A DNA stretch of 64,000 bases from Gnetum montanum. Taxonomy: Eukaryota; Streptophyta; Gnetopsida; Gnetales; Gnetaceae. Under the pieces are notes generated by a model. The model was not told where the DNA came from. It made no database searches and saw only the letters and a program-made list of their open reading frames with translations. A program made the translations under genes and the position numbers. The stretch lies in assembly GCA_015680685.1 (NCBI GenBank), contig MNCI01034026.1:709213-773212 (forward strand). The letters are read 5' to 3'. This document shows, piece by piece, positions 32,461 to 44,231 of this stretch (position 1 is its first letter; every line of letters starts with the position of its first letter).

Positions 32461-33120
32461 TAGTCAAAGGTCAAGCCCTAGTGAATCAAATGGCCGCATC
32501 ACCAATGCATGAACAAGCAACCATAGATCCTGAATTCCCGGATGAAAGTATAAGCACAATAGACATGGTGCCTGATGACTACGATGCCATCTTAAACTTC
32601 GATGGAGCATCCACCTCTTGAGGAGGAAGTGCGGCCGCTGTCATCACTTATCCCTCCGGGGAGATCCGACCCTTTGCCTATCGCTTCAATTTTCACTGTA
32701 CTAACAACATAGCAGAGTACGAAGGTCTCCTTAGAGGTCTCACAGCAGCACTGGCTTCGGACATCACACGCCTGGTAGTCAGAGGGGATTCACAACTGGT
32801 CCTAAACCAAGTTACAGACATTTACACATGCAAAGCCCAACATTTACAACCATACTGTGACTTGGCGAAACATTTAATGAAACAATTCGAAAACATTGAT
32901 GTGCAACACGTCTCTCGAAACGATAACACCATCGCAGACGCGTTAGCCACACTAGCGTTAAATATATCGCCCGACATGTTCTATGCCTTGCCAAGCTCCG
33001 TAATCAACTGCGATGAACCAATAACCTCCGACACATTGCCGATCACATCTGTTAGTACAACACACGCGATAGAATGGTATGATGACATAAAAGAGTACCT
33101 TCTACGCGGCGAAGCCCCAT
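32461..33120 (+). pseudogene. pol: Second, archaeal-like RNase H of element B
   Basis: LNFDGAST (first Asp), a TGA, NNIAEYEGLLRGL (Glu), VVRGDSQLVLNQV (Asp), VSRNDNTIADALATLAL (last Asp). The D-E-D-D set is complete apart from the stop. This domain presumably supplied the RNase H activity, since the RT-linked one lacks its Asp. Confidence 0.85.
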
Positions 33121-34313
33121 GACATCTAACAAATGCGCAAAAGGACGCCGTACGAAAACGTTCTAGGCAGTACACCTTGGTAGGGGATACATTGTGTCGT
33201 CGATCCTACGAAGGTATATTGCTAATATGCGTAAGTAGTGCTGATGCCCAAACGATTGTTGATCAAGTACATGAGGGACTATGTGGAGGACACATAGCAC
33301 CAAAAGCCATGGCCACGAAAATAAGACGTTTAGGCTACTATTGGCCACACATGGAACACGATTGTCTCTCCAAAGTCAAAACATGTAATATTTGTCAAAA
33401 ACATAGTAACCTAATACATGTACCACCAAACGAACTGCACACAGCACAAATAACATGGCCTTTTCAGAAGTGGGGATTGGACCTTATCGGCCCGATAACA
33501 CCCTCATCTTCTGTAGGGCACAGCTTCATTATAACCGCGACAAAATACTTCATGAAGTGGGTAGAAGCAGCTCCCCTTCGAAAAACGACTTCTAAACACG
33601 TGTGCAACTTTATTCTAGAAAACATTGTAACCCGCTTTGGCATCCCTTTGACAATTATCACTGACAACGGGCCGCAATTTAGTAGTGCCGAAACAAAAAC
33701 CTTTTGCGACCGTCTGGGGATCAAGCATTCGTTTTTCTCCCCTTACTATCCTCAAAGCAATGGACAAGCAGAAGCAACCAATAAGACGATCATAACGATA
33801 CTTAAGAAAATGCTAACCCAAAGCAAAAGGAAATGGCACGAGCAATTAACATATGCATTATGGGCCTACCGCACTACTCACCGAACGTCAACAGGTAAAA
33901 CTCCATACAGTCTCGTTTACGGTTCAGAAGCTGTTTTACCTTTAGAATTACTGGTACCATCATTAAGGATCACACTCTCTAGACTCCTCGACGATGGGAA
34001 AAATAATGATCTCCATATCATTGACCTCGAATCGGCGGAAGAGGAACGCATACGCGCGCTTGATCAGATCTAATGGTACCAAAAGCAACAACGACAGCGA
34101 CATCGGTATGACATCAATAGACGCCCAATCCACGAAGGCGATCTCGTACTCAAAGTTGTTCAGGAACACCTGGACAAATTCTTAGCCAACTGGGAAGGGC
34201 CTGACGTGGTCATCAAAGCATTCGATAACGGTGCATTCAAGCTGGCCGACATGGAAGGGAACAAGCTCACTAATCCGACAAATCATTTGTACCTAAAACC
34301 GTTCTATGTCTAA
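33121..34313 (+). pseudogene. pol: Integrase of element B
   Basis: Open from 33177 to 34073. HHCC region VHEGLCGGHIAP...CLSKVKTCNICQ. Catalytic triad visible: LDLIGPITP (Asp), TDNGPQFSS (Asp), SNGQAEATNK (Glu). A GTPYSLVYG-type motif is present as GKTPYSLVYGSEAVLP. After one TAA (34072) the C-terminal part reads GDLVLKVV, NWEGPDVV and NHLYLKPFYV-stop (34311-34313). No chromodomain is seen. Confidence 0.9.
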
Positions 34314-34324
34314 ACACAAACTCA

Positions 34325-34525
34325 GGTACGTGGAAGTCTTGGAATTATGACTATAAACTGATACCACAGCGAAGTCCTGGAATTACGACTATAAACTGAT
34401 ACCACAGCGAAGTCCTGGAATTACTACTATAAACTGATACCACAGTGAAGTCCTGGAATTACAACTATAAACTGATACCACAGAACAGTCCTGGATTATG
34501 ACTTAAAACTAATACCACAGTTTCC
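34325..34525 (+). repeat. Post-pol tandem array (element B), about 39-bp unit
   Basis: Five near-identical units of GTCCTGGAATTACGACTATA followed by AACTGATACCACAGCGAA. It is the most regular of the post-pol arrays; more diverged TAAACTA units follow to about 34740. Confidence 0.85.
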
Positions 34526-35684
34526 GCATTGACAATAAACTACCACCCGTCCGGCATAAGGGTAAACTACCGCCGTCACAACCATCAGGGTCCGCCAAGA
34601 CTATAAACTAGCTTGCCTCTTCATAGTTCGCTAAGACTAAAAACTGGCAACGTACCGTTTGCCACAACGCTAAACAGGCAATGTCCAACGGGTTATGACA
34701 TAAAACTAACTCATAATAGTCTGCCAAGACTATAAATTCGCAAATCCACATCCGGCACATCAATCTGCCGCCATGATCATCCATCAGCCTCACTGCATCG
34801 CTCGTCATCAATATTGCTGTCATCTACACACAGTGCCTGCCGTCCTTCAGCACCCCTGTGCCATCAGCCACCATGTAAGTCTAAGCTCGTCTATTCGCTC
34901 ACGGTTTTCTTGTCTCCTGGGCGTTACGTTTGCAGGATGACACCCAGAAGTTCCGTACAAAGATGCACTCCGTCGTAAGCAGCAAGATAAGACAATGTTC
35001 GTAGCATACCTGGCAGGACTAAATCAAACCGTTCACTAGTACATCCCCATTCATTCCCCAATTTCCATTCAACCACACCCTTGACACACCCAGTACATTC
35101 AAAACATTGAGCACACTGTTGCATGCTGCGACATGCCACATAGTACAACACCTACGCACGAGTACACAAACAGAGCAAAGTTTACGTCAAAAAAAGGAGA
35201 GAGACCTCAGGCACTTCCCATGTAAGCCCCAGGCGGGAAGGCAGTCGTCTCAAAACCAAGTACTCGTGCCCAAAATAGTCAAAAAGCATCTAGTTGCATG
35301 GCTTTGGCTCCCCGCCAACAGGTTCCCCTGAACACTAAACATGGGCCCTGTTCTCCCAAAGAATGCAACACATCCTCGGGTAGCTTTGGTCCCATCAACA
35401 AGTTCTCTTGCACACTAATCAAGAGTCTTGTTCCGCCAAAAGACACACCTCGCATGTCTAAACTCCGAGTCTGCTAAACAATGGCTATTGACAAGGATCG
35501 ACATGCCTCACATCAGAGCATCCCCTTTCCCCTAATTAATCTCCTGGACCAATCATCAATCCCCGCAATCTTCCTGACCTCCCAGATACAAAATTCCCCT
35601 TTCCCAATCCTCTATACTACTGAACACGGTGCGATGACGTCTCGTCCAAGTGGCAGCAGACAACGTCTCTATCGAGTTGCTTGT
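34526..35684 (+). other. 3' UTR of element B
   Basis: About 1.1 kb without an accepted gene. It continues with sparse TAAACT units to 34740, then non-repetitive sequence up to the hairpin before the LTR. Confidence 0.6.
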
Positions 35685-35761
35685 GGTGTTTTGCACTTCT
35701 TTGTCGATGCTTCTCGGGTCGATTCCTCCAAACGTCAACAAAGAGAGGCCAATGAAACACC
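35685..35761 (+). promoter_or_regulatory. Polypurine tract within a hairpin at the B 3' LTR boundary
   Basis: PPT CAACAAAGAGAGG (35737-35749) just before the LTR start TGAAACACC (35753). GGTGTTTT and TTCTTTGTCGATG on the left pair with CGTCAACAAAGA and TGAAACACC on the right. The same inverted layout is found in A, C and D. Confidence 0.75.
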
Positions 35762-36986
35762 ACAAAATTTGGAGCTTAGTACTTATCCGACGCCAAGCAG
35801 GTCCCTGAGACCCGCGGACGACCTCGGCTACATGAGTTGTCATACAAGGTACTTTCAGAGCTCGAAATTCTTGGTTCTTACTAAGTATTTTGTGCCAGCG
35901 TACATGCCTAGTGTATACGTTCAGCGTATACGCCCCAGTCAACACCTGCAGTGTATACGCCCAAAACCTCCGCGTATACATCCAGCGTATACGCCCGGCT
36001 CTGGCGTGCACGCCCGGCTACTGCAAGTGCACACGCTCGACGACAGAACTTTCAATGACAGCATGAAGATAACACCGAAGAGCAAGGATTGAAGCAAGTG
36101 GCAGCCTTCAGCATATACGCCCAGTGTACATGCCCAACATCTGTCTGCGTATACGCCCAGCAGACCACCCACATTCATACGCCCGCCTCATTCAGCATAT
36201 ACGCCCAGCGTACACGCTGAGCTGATACGGCATATACACCCAGCGTATACGGCTGGCAGATGTAATATTTTGTACATTTGTAAATTATATGCACCTGGTC
36301 AACGTGCCACGTGTCTCCCATCCTGAGTTTAACGTAACAACCGGTATAAAACCCTGATTTTTCCACTTCATCCAGACGGTTGGCAAAATCCCGGAGCAGA
36401 CCAGAGAACATTTACGCTAGGCAAAAGAGCAGAAAACTTTCAAACCAGAGAACATTTACGCTAGGCAAAAGAGCAGAAAACTTTCTTACGCTGGGAAGCC
36501 CTGCACGCTGCGGATCTAGTCTCTTACGCTCCGCTCACCCTGCAAACCGACCGAGTCATCCCTGTGTACGCCGGGGCTTTCGTCCGCCTTGTGTTTCCAC
36601 ACAACTACGTTAGACCGGTGCACTATACTCTGACTCTGTAATACCATTGTTTCATTTGCTACATAAGTTCTTTTACAGTTTTACGTCAATTTGGCCCACG
36701 CATCATTTACGTCTGTTTACGCTCACGCTTCGTTTGCATTTGTTTACGTTTTACACTGTTTTCGCTATTTACGCCTGCACGTCGTTTATGCATAACCCAG
36801 CGTATAGCATTTTGCGTACGCGTGGGGAAATCCTTGTCTGATCCGTGTGAAGACCACCCAAGGTACTCTGCCTCCGTTGCATTCCAGCTCACCCTCAAGT
36901 GAAGGCATGGTCTTCTGTACCCATCTCGCGATCCCACGGCCTCTGTTTTCCCTTCCAGCTGGAGACCGACGATTTCAGGCAGTACA
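35753..36986 (+). repeat. 3' LTR of element B, complete
   Basis: 1234 bp, TG...CA. GCGTATACGC words fill 35905-36250. TATAAAA is at 36345. A 45-bp segment around AGAGAACATTTACGCTAGGC is duplicated in tandem (about 36402-36491) but single in the 5' LTR. It is directly followed by gag of C. Confidence 0.9.
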
Positions 36987-39320
36987 ATGGGCAAGATGAT
37001 CTAGAATCCCACTCTGAGGGAGGCAGTCATGCTGATTTCACCATGGCCCCTCCCTCCACGACATCATGCATAAATCCATTGTTCATGGTTACCACGCCTT
37101 TAACCTTATCCAATACTAATCAAGTCTCGCACTCATTGCATCTACATTTTCTTTCTCCAACTATACTTCTGGCCGAAGGTCCATCAAAAGTCATTCATCA
37201 GCTGGAGCAACCGCCTAACCCATCCCATCGTACACCTGCGCTTGTGCCACCGCATGTGCATGCGATACCTACAACCTTGACTACACTCCCAATTCACACG
37301 ACAGAGCCTGCCACCACAGCATGGTGGGCTCCCAACATGTCTCTTGTTACACATCCTATGTAAATGCACCACCATCCCCACCATCAAAGCCAGGCCTACA
37401 AGTGCTAAACCCAGTTGCAGGATCGCTACCCATACCCCCGATTATACAAACGGCATACCCAATGGCACAGTCGATGGTGGTTGCCCCATCCGCACCAACC
37501 ACCGGATGGTGGATGCCATAATCAATGCTGCCTATAGGGACTATTCCGATAGCACCGACCATCGGCCAAGCCACTGCTTCCATCTTGCCACTCGGTGTGG
37601 CTCCTCCTACTGTCCCACCAATGACCTCATCGTCTACGGGTCTGGACCAAACCTTCCAGCTCATTCAGATCCTTACAGAAGAGGTCAAGCGTCTCAAGGC
37701 AGCTGGCTCTGACACGATACAAGTCATGGATTTCTACCATGACGATCCTATTAGCCCGGTAATCCCAGTCCTGTTGTTGTCACCTGGGATGCCCCTTCCC
37801 CATTTTACAAAATACAATGGGGAAGGTGAACCCAACGCCCACCTCATCACTTTCAGGTTAGAGTCCTTATTACTGCAAATATGGCCGCATACTATAATCC
37901 ATGTCTTTACTATGTCCTTAATAGGTAAAGCTTTGGATTGGTATTGGGCACTTCCATGCGCTTCCATCTCAACCTTGGAAGAGCTGTTAACCCAGTTTGT
38001 GACTTGTTTCAAATACAACTTGAAGCCAGAAGTCACACTAGACCAGCTCATGGGAGTTAAACAAGACCCACTCGAGTTGGTCCAAAATTTTATACAGTGT
38101 TGGAGTGCTACCTTGAATGAAATCTACGAAGCCATCGCGGAAGCTCATCTACTGGAAATCTTCAAGGGAGCGGTCAACGACTTCATCAAGTCTAAGCTGT
38201 ATTATCTCTCTCCCTATTTCCTCAGCCAAGCCTTTGCTCAAACTAAGAGCATCCAAGACACGGCGGAGGCTAGTAAAGAGCCAACGTATGTAGTCTACAA
38301 AAACGTCCACAACAAGGGTAAGGACAAAGGAAAAGCCGTGACAACGACAGTAGCGACGGTTGCTGAGGGGGCCAAGAAGAAAAACAACAACAACAAGAAA
38401 ACAACTGTGAAGCCAGCCGAGCCGATAGCTAGCTCAAATGGCCCCAATCAAGAAGTTCCTTCCACCCCTGAAACACCCCCACAACCGAGGCCAAGATTTG
38501 AGTGTAAGGACCACTCAAATTATGTAACTCTACCTATGAAGCCTTCAGAAATTTTGAAGCAATTACTGGGAATCGGTCACATCCGACACAAGGCGGTGTT
38601 CGAGGAGGCCCTAAAATGTCACAAGCATCATTGTGAATTACTCAAGAAACCCTCCTTGGCCCAACCTAATGAACCACTCGTTCCCAAGAACTTTAGGCTA
38701 GATCAATTCTACGACTACCATCAATTGTATGGTCATGACACGGATTACTGTTGGGCATTGAAAGATGACATTCAATGCATGATCGATCAAGGTGACCTGA
38801 TCTTAGATAGCAGTAGTCCAGCTCACCTGGAAAACCAAGCCCTACATGTGTACCAAGACCCGTTAAATGCAAATAATGTAGGGTACATAATTAACGTGGT
38901 AGGAGCAGAGGGCAATAATCAGGCATAGTCGAAACAACCTTTCATGCTACGAACGCATCTTTGCTCTTTCCAAATAATGGATTCAATAGCATCGACAAGT
39001 GGTGCTCCATGAAAACCTTTTATCCTTCGAGCCCCTTTTCAGAAAAATTCTCAACAACCCACCGTTGGTAAAGCCGTGGCCCAGCCCACGCCTATGCCTA
39101 AGGCCCCCTTTGTCATCAGGGTGCCAAAACCATTGACAGCCCCTCCTACAGAAGGGCAAACCTCCAAGTCAAACTCCCAATCCCAACTTAACGGAAAAGG
39201 AGAAGGATGTATGACAACTAGTACGACCAAGGATCGTCTTACGCTGGGGTTTCCCAAGCCTAAACCCATCGCCTCTATACCCTTGGCCCCATCTTCTAAA
39301 AATGGCGAAGTTACACAAAT
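36987..39320 (+). pseudogene. gag: gag of element C, right part
   Basis: Continues C gag after element B. A 467-codon open stretch (37525-38928) holds EEVKRLKAAGSDTIQVMDFY, FTKYNGEGEPNAHLITF, GKALDWYWALP, FIKSKLYYLSPYFLSQAFAQ and a knuckle FYDYHQLYGHDTDYC whose first Cys is Tyr. A Pro-rich tail to 39320 is broken. About 130 bp around the B insertion is missing compared with A. The longest open gag reading in the window. Confidence 0.85.
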
Positions 39321-39874
39321 GCTATACATGGCCCGAAATGGCCTAAAACTATACAAGGCCCGAAATGGCCTTAAAACTGTCAAAGGCCCGAAATGGCATT
39401 AAACTAATCACAGCCTACCAAGGCTTAAAATTTGTGACTTAGTGACATTTACGCTATCCTTTCACCACATACCCATGGCCCGAAATGGCCTGAAACTATA
39501 CATGGCCCAAAATGGCCTAAAACTACCCATGGCCCACAATGACCTTAAACTACCTATTTAAATCACAGTTTATGCTTGAACTAGTCAAAGGCCCGAAATG
39601 GCCCAAGACTAGTTGCCTTATTTACGCTTTGCACCCAATTTATCTAGTAGCCCGCAATGACTTTAAACTAGTAACTTCATTTACGCTATACGCTTAAAAC
39701 TATCTGCCATTTCTCATAACATCAAAACCTACTCATTTACACTTTGCATAAAATGAGAACAGCAACAGCAAAAGGACATCAACTTAGACCAAGTTTGCAT
39801 TAAAATGTCAAAGAAAAAATATTTTCTTTTCCATCATAAAAATAAAAAAATAGACTAGGGCCAATACAGCCACA
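39321..39874 (+). repeat. Short-repeat block of element C (protease missing)
   Basis: Units GGCCCGAAATGGCCTAAAAC at 39330-39690, directly after the gag Pro-rich tail. In A and B a protease region of about 0.8-1.1 kb lies between these two; here it is absent. The remainder, to 39874, shows no accepted gene. Confidence 0.8.
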
Positions 39875-42192
39875 TTATGCATCTCCTTTGTCCCCACTGT
39901 CACTCGTGTCCCTTAGCTCAATCTCCACCCCGAGAAAATCATCCTCATAGGGGCCACCTTTTTCAGGTGGCATTTCTTCATGAAGGTGGCCCTCCCTATC
40001 AGGCTCTTCTATATGAAGTTGTTTGCAATGGCGTTGATCACCACCATTGTGCTCTGTCTCTTGCAAACTCCCTTCGTGAGGACCTTCATCCACGTTACGT
40101 TCATCTCGCTGAGGAACCTCCTCAAGTCATTCTTGCAATTATACATAACACATATACTAACATCATGATCAAAACTAGGAATGAAAAAAGACATAATAAA
40201 ACAAACACTCACCTATGACGGTCCTACATTAGTAGCAAATGGAATTTGTTCTAAGCCAATCCACAGACATTGCATAATCTCATCCTCGGTAAGCTCAGAC
40301 TAAACCCTGTCTCCTAGATTAGCTCTGGCCTTCATCTTCTCTTTTTCCACAGGAGTCCAGCGAGGTGGTTCAGGGAAGAAGGAAGGGATAATTGTCTCCC
40401 CTCCAGGAAGAGTCATTTCTCTTTCTAGAGAGGCACTCATCATCACTTGCTCTTAGAACTTTTCAAATGCACTGGAAGCACCAATAACGTCAAGGAATAG
40501 TCAAAGAGACTGAGCCTCCATGGTAGAGTCCCTAAAGTATTGATGGTAGGTAGCGCAGTCCTGCTTATAGACATGTTTATGATCTTTTTGCATCTTCCCC
40601 CATTCTTGCTCTCTTGTGCTATAGTCCTTCTAGTCTTGATTCTTTTGAGCTAGGAGGTCCATTTGCATCTGCTGCATGACCAGTTCATGGCTAGTCTGGA
40701 TGCTATTTTGGATGACTATCCAATAACGAGTGTAGTCTATAATAGCCGTCCTCCAGTCCTCATTGCCCATCCCCTGAGCTTGTAGGAATTCATTTCGAGA
40801 CCTCAAGTCCCCCACTTCATCACCTAGAGTCGCTCTCTCTTTCTCCGACCTTTGCAATCTCTTCCAAAGATCCTCGTTTACGCTTTGACATTCCCACAAG
40901 GAGTGGGTTGAGTGTACTACACATTTATGCAGTTCATCATAAATGCTGTGCAGCATGATGGTCTCTTCCGAGGAGGGTTCGCAGGTATCTAGATCAATAG
41001 GCTTTGATGGATCCCACCTGAGTCAAGCTCCTAATAACATAGCATGACGATTAGGCATAATTAGATAACATAATACCACGATGGAACAACTTCTGCATAA
41101 TGATCATGATGTACCCACTTTCGGGTCGATTTGCTCCAAACGACCAATCATGTCTTGGACGATCCCTTCTATAAAGGAAAATTTATCAGGAAATTCGCCC
41201 CAGGATCGAGTCGCCATCGTTGACATGTGCACGTCCTGGTCACCTATTATGCAGAACAAGTTCCATATGAAGACATAATTAAAAGATTACAATGATCAGT
41301 ATAACTTTGCATAGAGTCGAGTACACTATAAAAGTTAGCCTAACAGAGTCACAAATCATTTACCTCTTCTTGTTTGGGCCGAAGGTACTTCGGCATCTTC
41401 CACTATTGCTCCCTTCTCGTGCTCAAGAACCTACACACTACTCGCCTAGTTGACTACTGCAGCCTCTTCTTCCAAGGCTGGGGTCTCTTCCTCATGCCGC
41501 AAAACCATAGCCCCTGTTTCAGGGGTTAACCTTTCTACAACCTTCTCCTTCGCTATCACATAACGTTCTTAGTTAACACAAAATTTTGTTTTAGTTCAAT
41601 AAATTTTGACATAAAAGTGTCTATACGCAACATGAATGTAACCATTAGCACATTCCTTTGCTTACCTGCTGGAGGATTACTCCTCTGAAACTTGACCTGC
41701 ATCTTCTGCCTTGCACTACTTGTTGGCTCGGCAGACTCCTCGGTCAAACGAGGCTTCTTCCGAGGCACCGACGAGTCCACTATCTTAGCCACTAGGCACT
41801 TCCCCCTCCATGCATCACCAGTATAGGAAGGGAGTGCCCCACCCACGTTGTCTAGACCCCACGTTCGAGATGCCGTGATGTCCCTAGTCATTATAGATAA
41901 CGACTCCCCGATCCCTTCAGGAGGGTCCTACGACCGGACAGTGCCGAAAATATGGGAAATCCATGGTTTAGAAATCTGGTCATGGTCCTACTGCATCCAG
42001 ACTCCATCTTGTTGGACAACCAGAAACTTGGCAAAGCACTGGAAGCAAGCTATGAAAAAGGCAAAATGCACATTGAAAGAGGACTCAAGCTTCTTGTGAA
42101 GCTTGACCATTTCAACGCACAGGCCTTCGAAAAAATAGCTGGCCCAGTTGAATCGTGTCCCATCCTCCATGACCTCTCACATAATGCAGGCT

Positions 42193-42405
42193 TGTTCTAT
42201 AGTGAGGAATCTCCCTTGGGAGAGTATCTTGAGGAAGGCCTGGGCTCGGAAAAGGGGGTAAATGGTGTTGGCCACTNGGAAGGAGGTCAAAGGGATTCCT
42301 GCCGATGGGATTGAGTTGGCAGTGGCCAACACCATTTACCCCCTTTTCCGAGCCCAGGCCTTCCTCAAGATACTCTCCCAAGGGAGATTCCTCACTATAG
42401 AACAN
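42193..42405. other. Inverted, N-flanked segment: probable assembly error in exon 4 (element C)
   Basis: 42193-42276 and 42321-42403 are perfect inverted copies by eye. The insert between the Ns (42278-42404) reads exon 4 protein on the wrong strand (KGIPADGIELA, NTIYPLFRAQAFLKILSQG). Flipping it lets it extend the left flank with an 84-bp overlap. About 55 codons of exon 4 are still missing at the right N. Confidence 0.85.
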
Positions 42406-43151
42406 CGCACGCGTACGCAGAGACGCTCAGTTTCTTCATTGAAGGAGTTGACTAAGGTCAACATTTTGCCTGCAGTAAAATCAAGGGTTATGGCCAAGAA
42501 CAAGTCCATTAGTCCAGCCTCCCGAAGGTTATTGGTCAAAACAACAAGGGATGCTCTATGGCCAAGCCAGCATTGTGCCTCCTTTATGTCACCGTAGCGG
42601 AAAAAGATATTGCTCACGTCGCGACTGGAAGCCATGATCGTAATCTCCCGTGATTCCCTGATTGCACACATAAAACAATAGCTAAGCTAAGATTGAAAAA
42701 AATGAAATAAGATAGCTTCACGCATCATCGCTAACTAATAACATTGACACAATTCATCATCATAACGAAGTTTACCAGGTCCAAATGGCAAAGGAAATGG
42801 AGGGATTTTCCTTCGCATGTCGGCAACAGTGACGGGAGGATCCAAGGTCCATTCCTTATCCAGCCATCCGAGATTTTTACATCTAGCAAAGAAGTCGGCA
42901 TAGTGGGTTAGGTATTCTAGAATTTCAAATGCTAGTTGTTCCATGACAGCGGCCCATACGTTGCTAATAGTAGTAAATTCACTAATAGCCCTTTCAGTCA
43001 ATGACAAGGTATCATTATCGCCCAAGAGACCGCTGTCATTGATAAAGAATCTACATCATAGAAAATGGGCAAATTCTTTACGCTCAACGTAAATTTAGAC
43101 AACAGTTAGCGTATTGACACACATCGAAATGACAAAAATTTAGATTCTTAC

Positions 43152-43601
43152 CCGCCAGCGTAATACACAATACCAGGTGGGCTCTAGAAATAGGTTGTGA
43201 GGTGACGGGCCACAAACAGAGTATTGTAGGAGTGATAGCAGTTAAATTTGGGCACCTCCTAGATCCAACTCAAACGCCTCAGACCTTTGATGCTTTGTTC
43301 GCAGTCTTGCACCTACGTAGTCTCAATTCTGCCATCTGTCAAGAACCCCAAGACACCCTGCGTTGAACCGACCAGTAGTGTCTCCAAAATAGTGGCAGCT
43401 ACATCGCCTAGTAGATGCGACTAGACAATTACACTGTAGTTATGAAGAAAAAACTGTAGGAACCCTCGTGCACCTCTTCGGAACCATACCGCCTCCCCCT
43501 TTATATGAGCATGAGGAGGAGGAACATTGGCCATGGGAACATGCATGCAGCACAGAACGCCCACGATGTCCAAAATAATTAGGATGAGCTTTAACATAAT
43601 A
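43152..43601 (-). pseudogene. FCP1/NIF-like HAD domain exon (exon 2, element C)
   Basis: 450 bp. LILIILDIVGVLCCM keeps the first motif I Asp; the second is Val. AVWFRRGARGFLQFFLHNYS follows, then YNTLFVARHLTTYF-stop-SPPG. Three TAGs, two of them at expected Trp positions (VWS, WI). Confidence 0.7.
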
Positions 43602-44231
43602 CTGTACAATGCAAACATGTTACTATTAGACAAAGAATTTGAACATAAACATTCATCATGCTATAATAGGGTTCGCCTGATTCCCAGAAAATTACAGATC
43701 TCACTGAAAACGCATAGCCAGAATCACCCAAACCCTTGCAACAGCTCAAGGTTTGTCTCTGACAACGGTGATGAAGGCAACACTACGTATTACTCCAGTG
43801 TAACATGAAACTATTACAGGAATAAAGAAAAGTAAAACAAAACCCTGATTACACTACCTACAAATATAATACCTAGGTCTTTCGATTATACACAACGTTT
43901 GTCTAGTATTATCCAACATTACCTAAACCCTCGTAACAATATGAGGTTCATTTCCAATAGCAAAGACGAAGGAAATATTGCAAACCACAATAGCTCAGCC
44001 CACGTAAACATATATTAATGCTCAACGTAACATATACATTCAGGGAAACAATAGAAAACTATGACGCTGCAAAAAATACAATAATAGTGCAAAAGGATGA
44101 ACGATGACTTACCGGTTAAGAGGAGTAACTTCCCGAGCCTCGACTCTGGCCAGCGAATCCCGCTATAGAATCTCTTGCAGTTCATCAATCCTGGCTAGTT
44201 TAGCATTCTTTCCCTTGACCTTTGGTGTCAT

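Larger units (their letters stand above)
19711..36986 (+). mobile_element. Element B, youngest and best preserved (Tat-type Ty3/gypsy)
   Basis: Inserted in gag of C. It carries a truncated 5' LTR, PBS, leader, gag-pro, the full eight-exon opposite-strand gene, RT, two RNase H domains, integrase, 3' UTR, PPT and a complete 3' LTR. The LTRs differ by about 6 percent in the stretch compared by eye, less than those of C. Because the 5' end is deleted, no target duplication can be read. Confidence 0.9.
39875..44231 (-). pseudogene. Opposite-strand gene of element C (FCP1-like)
   Basis: Exon 1 is 44231-44113 (119 bp, donor GTAAGT). Exon 2 is 43601-43152 (450 bp, acceptor TTGTACAG, donor GTAAGA). 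Exon 3 is 43050-42776 (275 bp, acceptor GATGTAG). Exon 4 starts near 42657 and is damaged by the assembly gap at 42277-42405. Exon 7 lies in about 41030-40240, with the TRYWIVIQ block. The last exon ends GDKGDA-stop at 39875. Phases of exons 1-3 match B. Stops in exons 1, 2 and 7 are mainly TAG. Confidence 0.8.

Noticed and set aside
35481-36092. A 203-codon open frame in the B 3' UTR and LTR
   Set aside because: It spans the PPT and LTR start and consists partly of GCGTATACGC repeats; no homologue in the other copies.
42193-42405. A genuine hairpin or MITE in element C
   Set aside because: Ns at both ends and coding on the wrong strand point to a misplaced contig.
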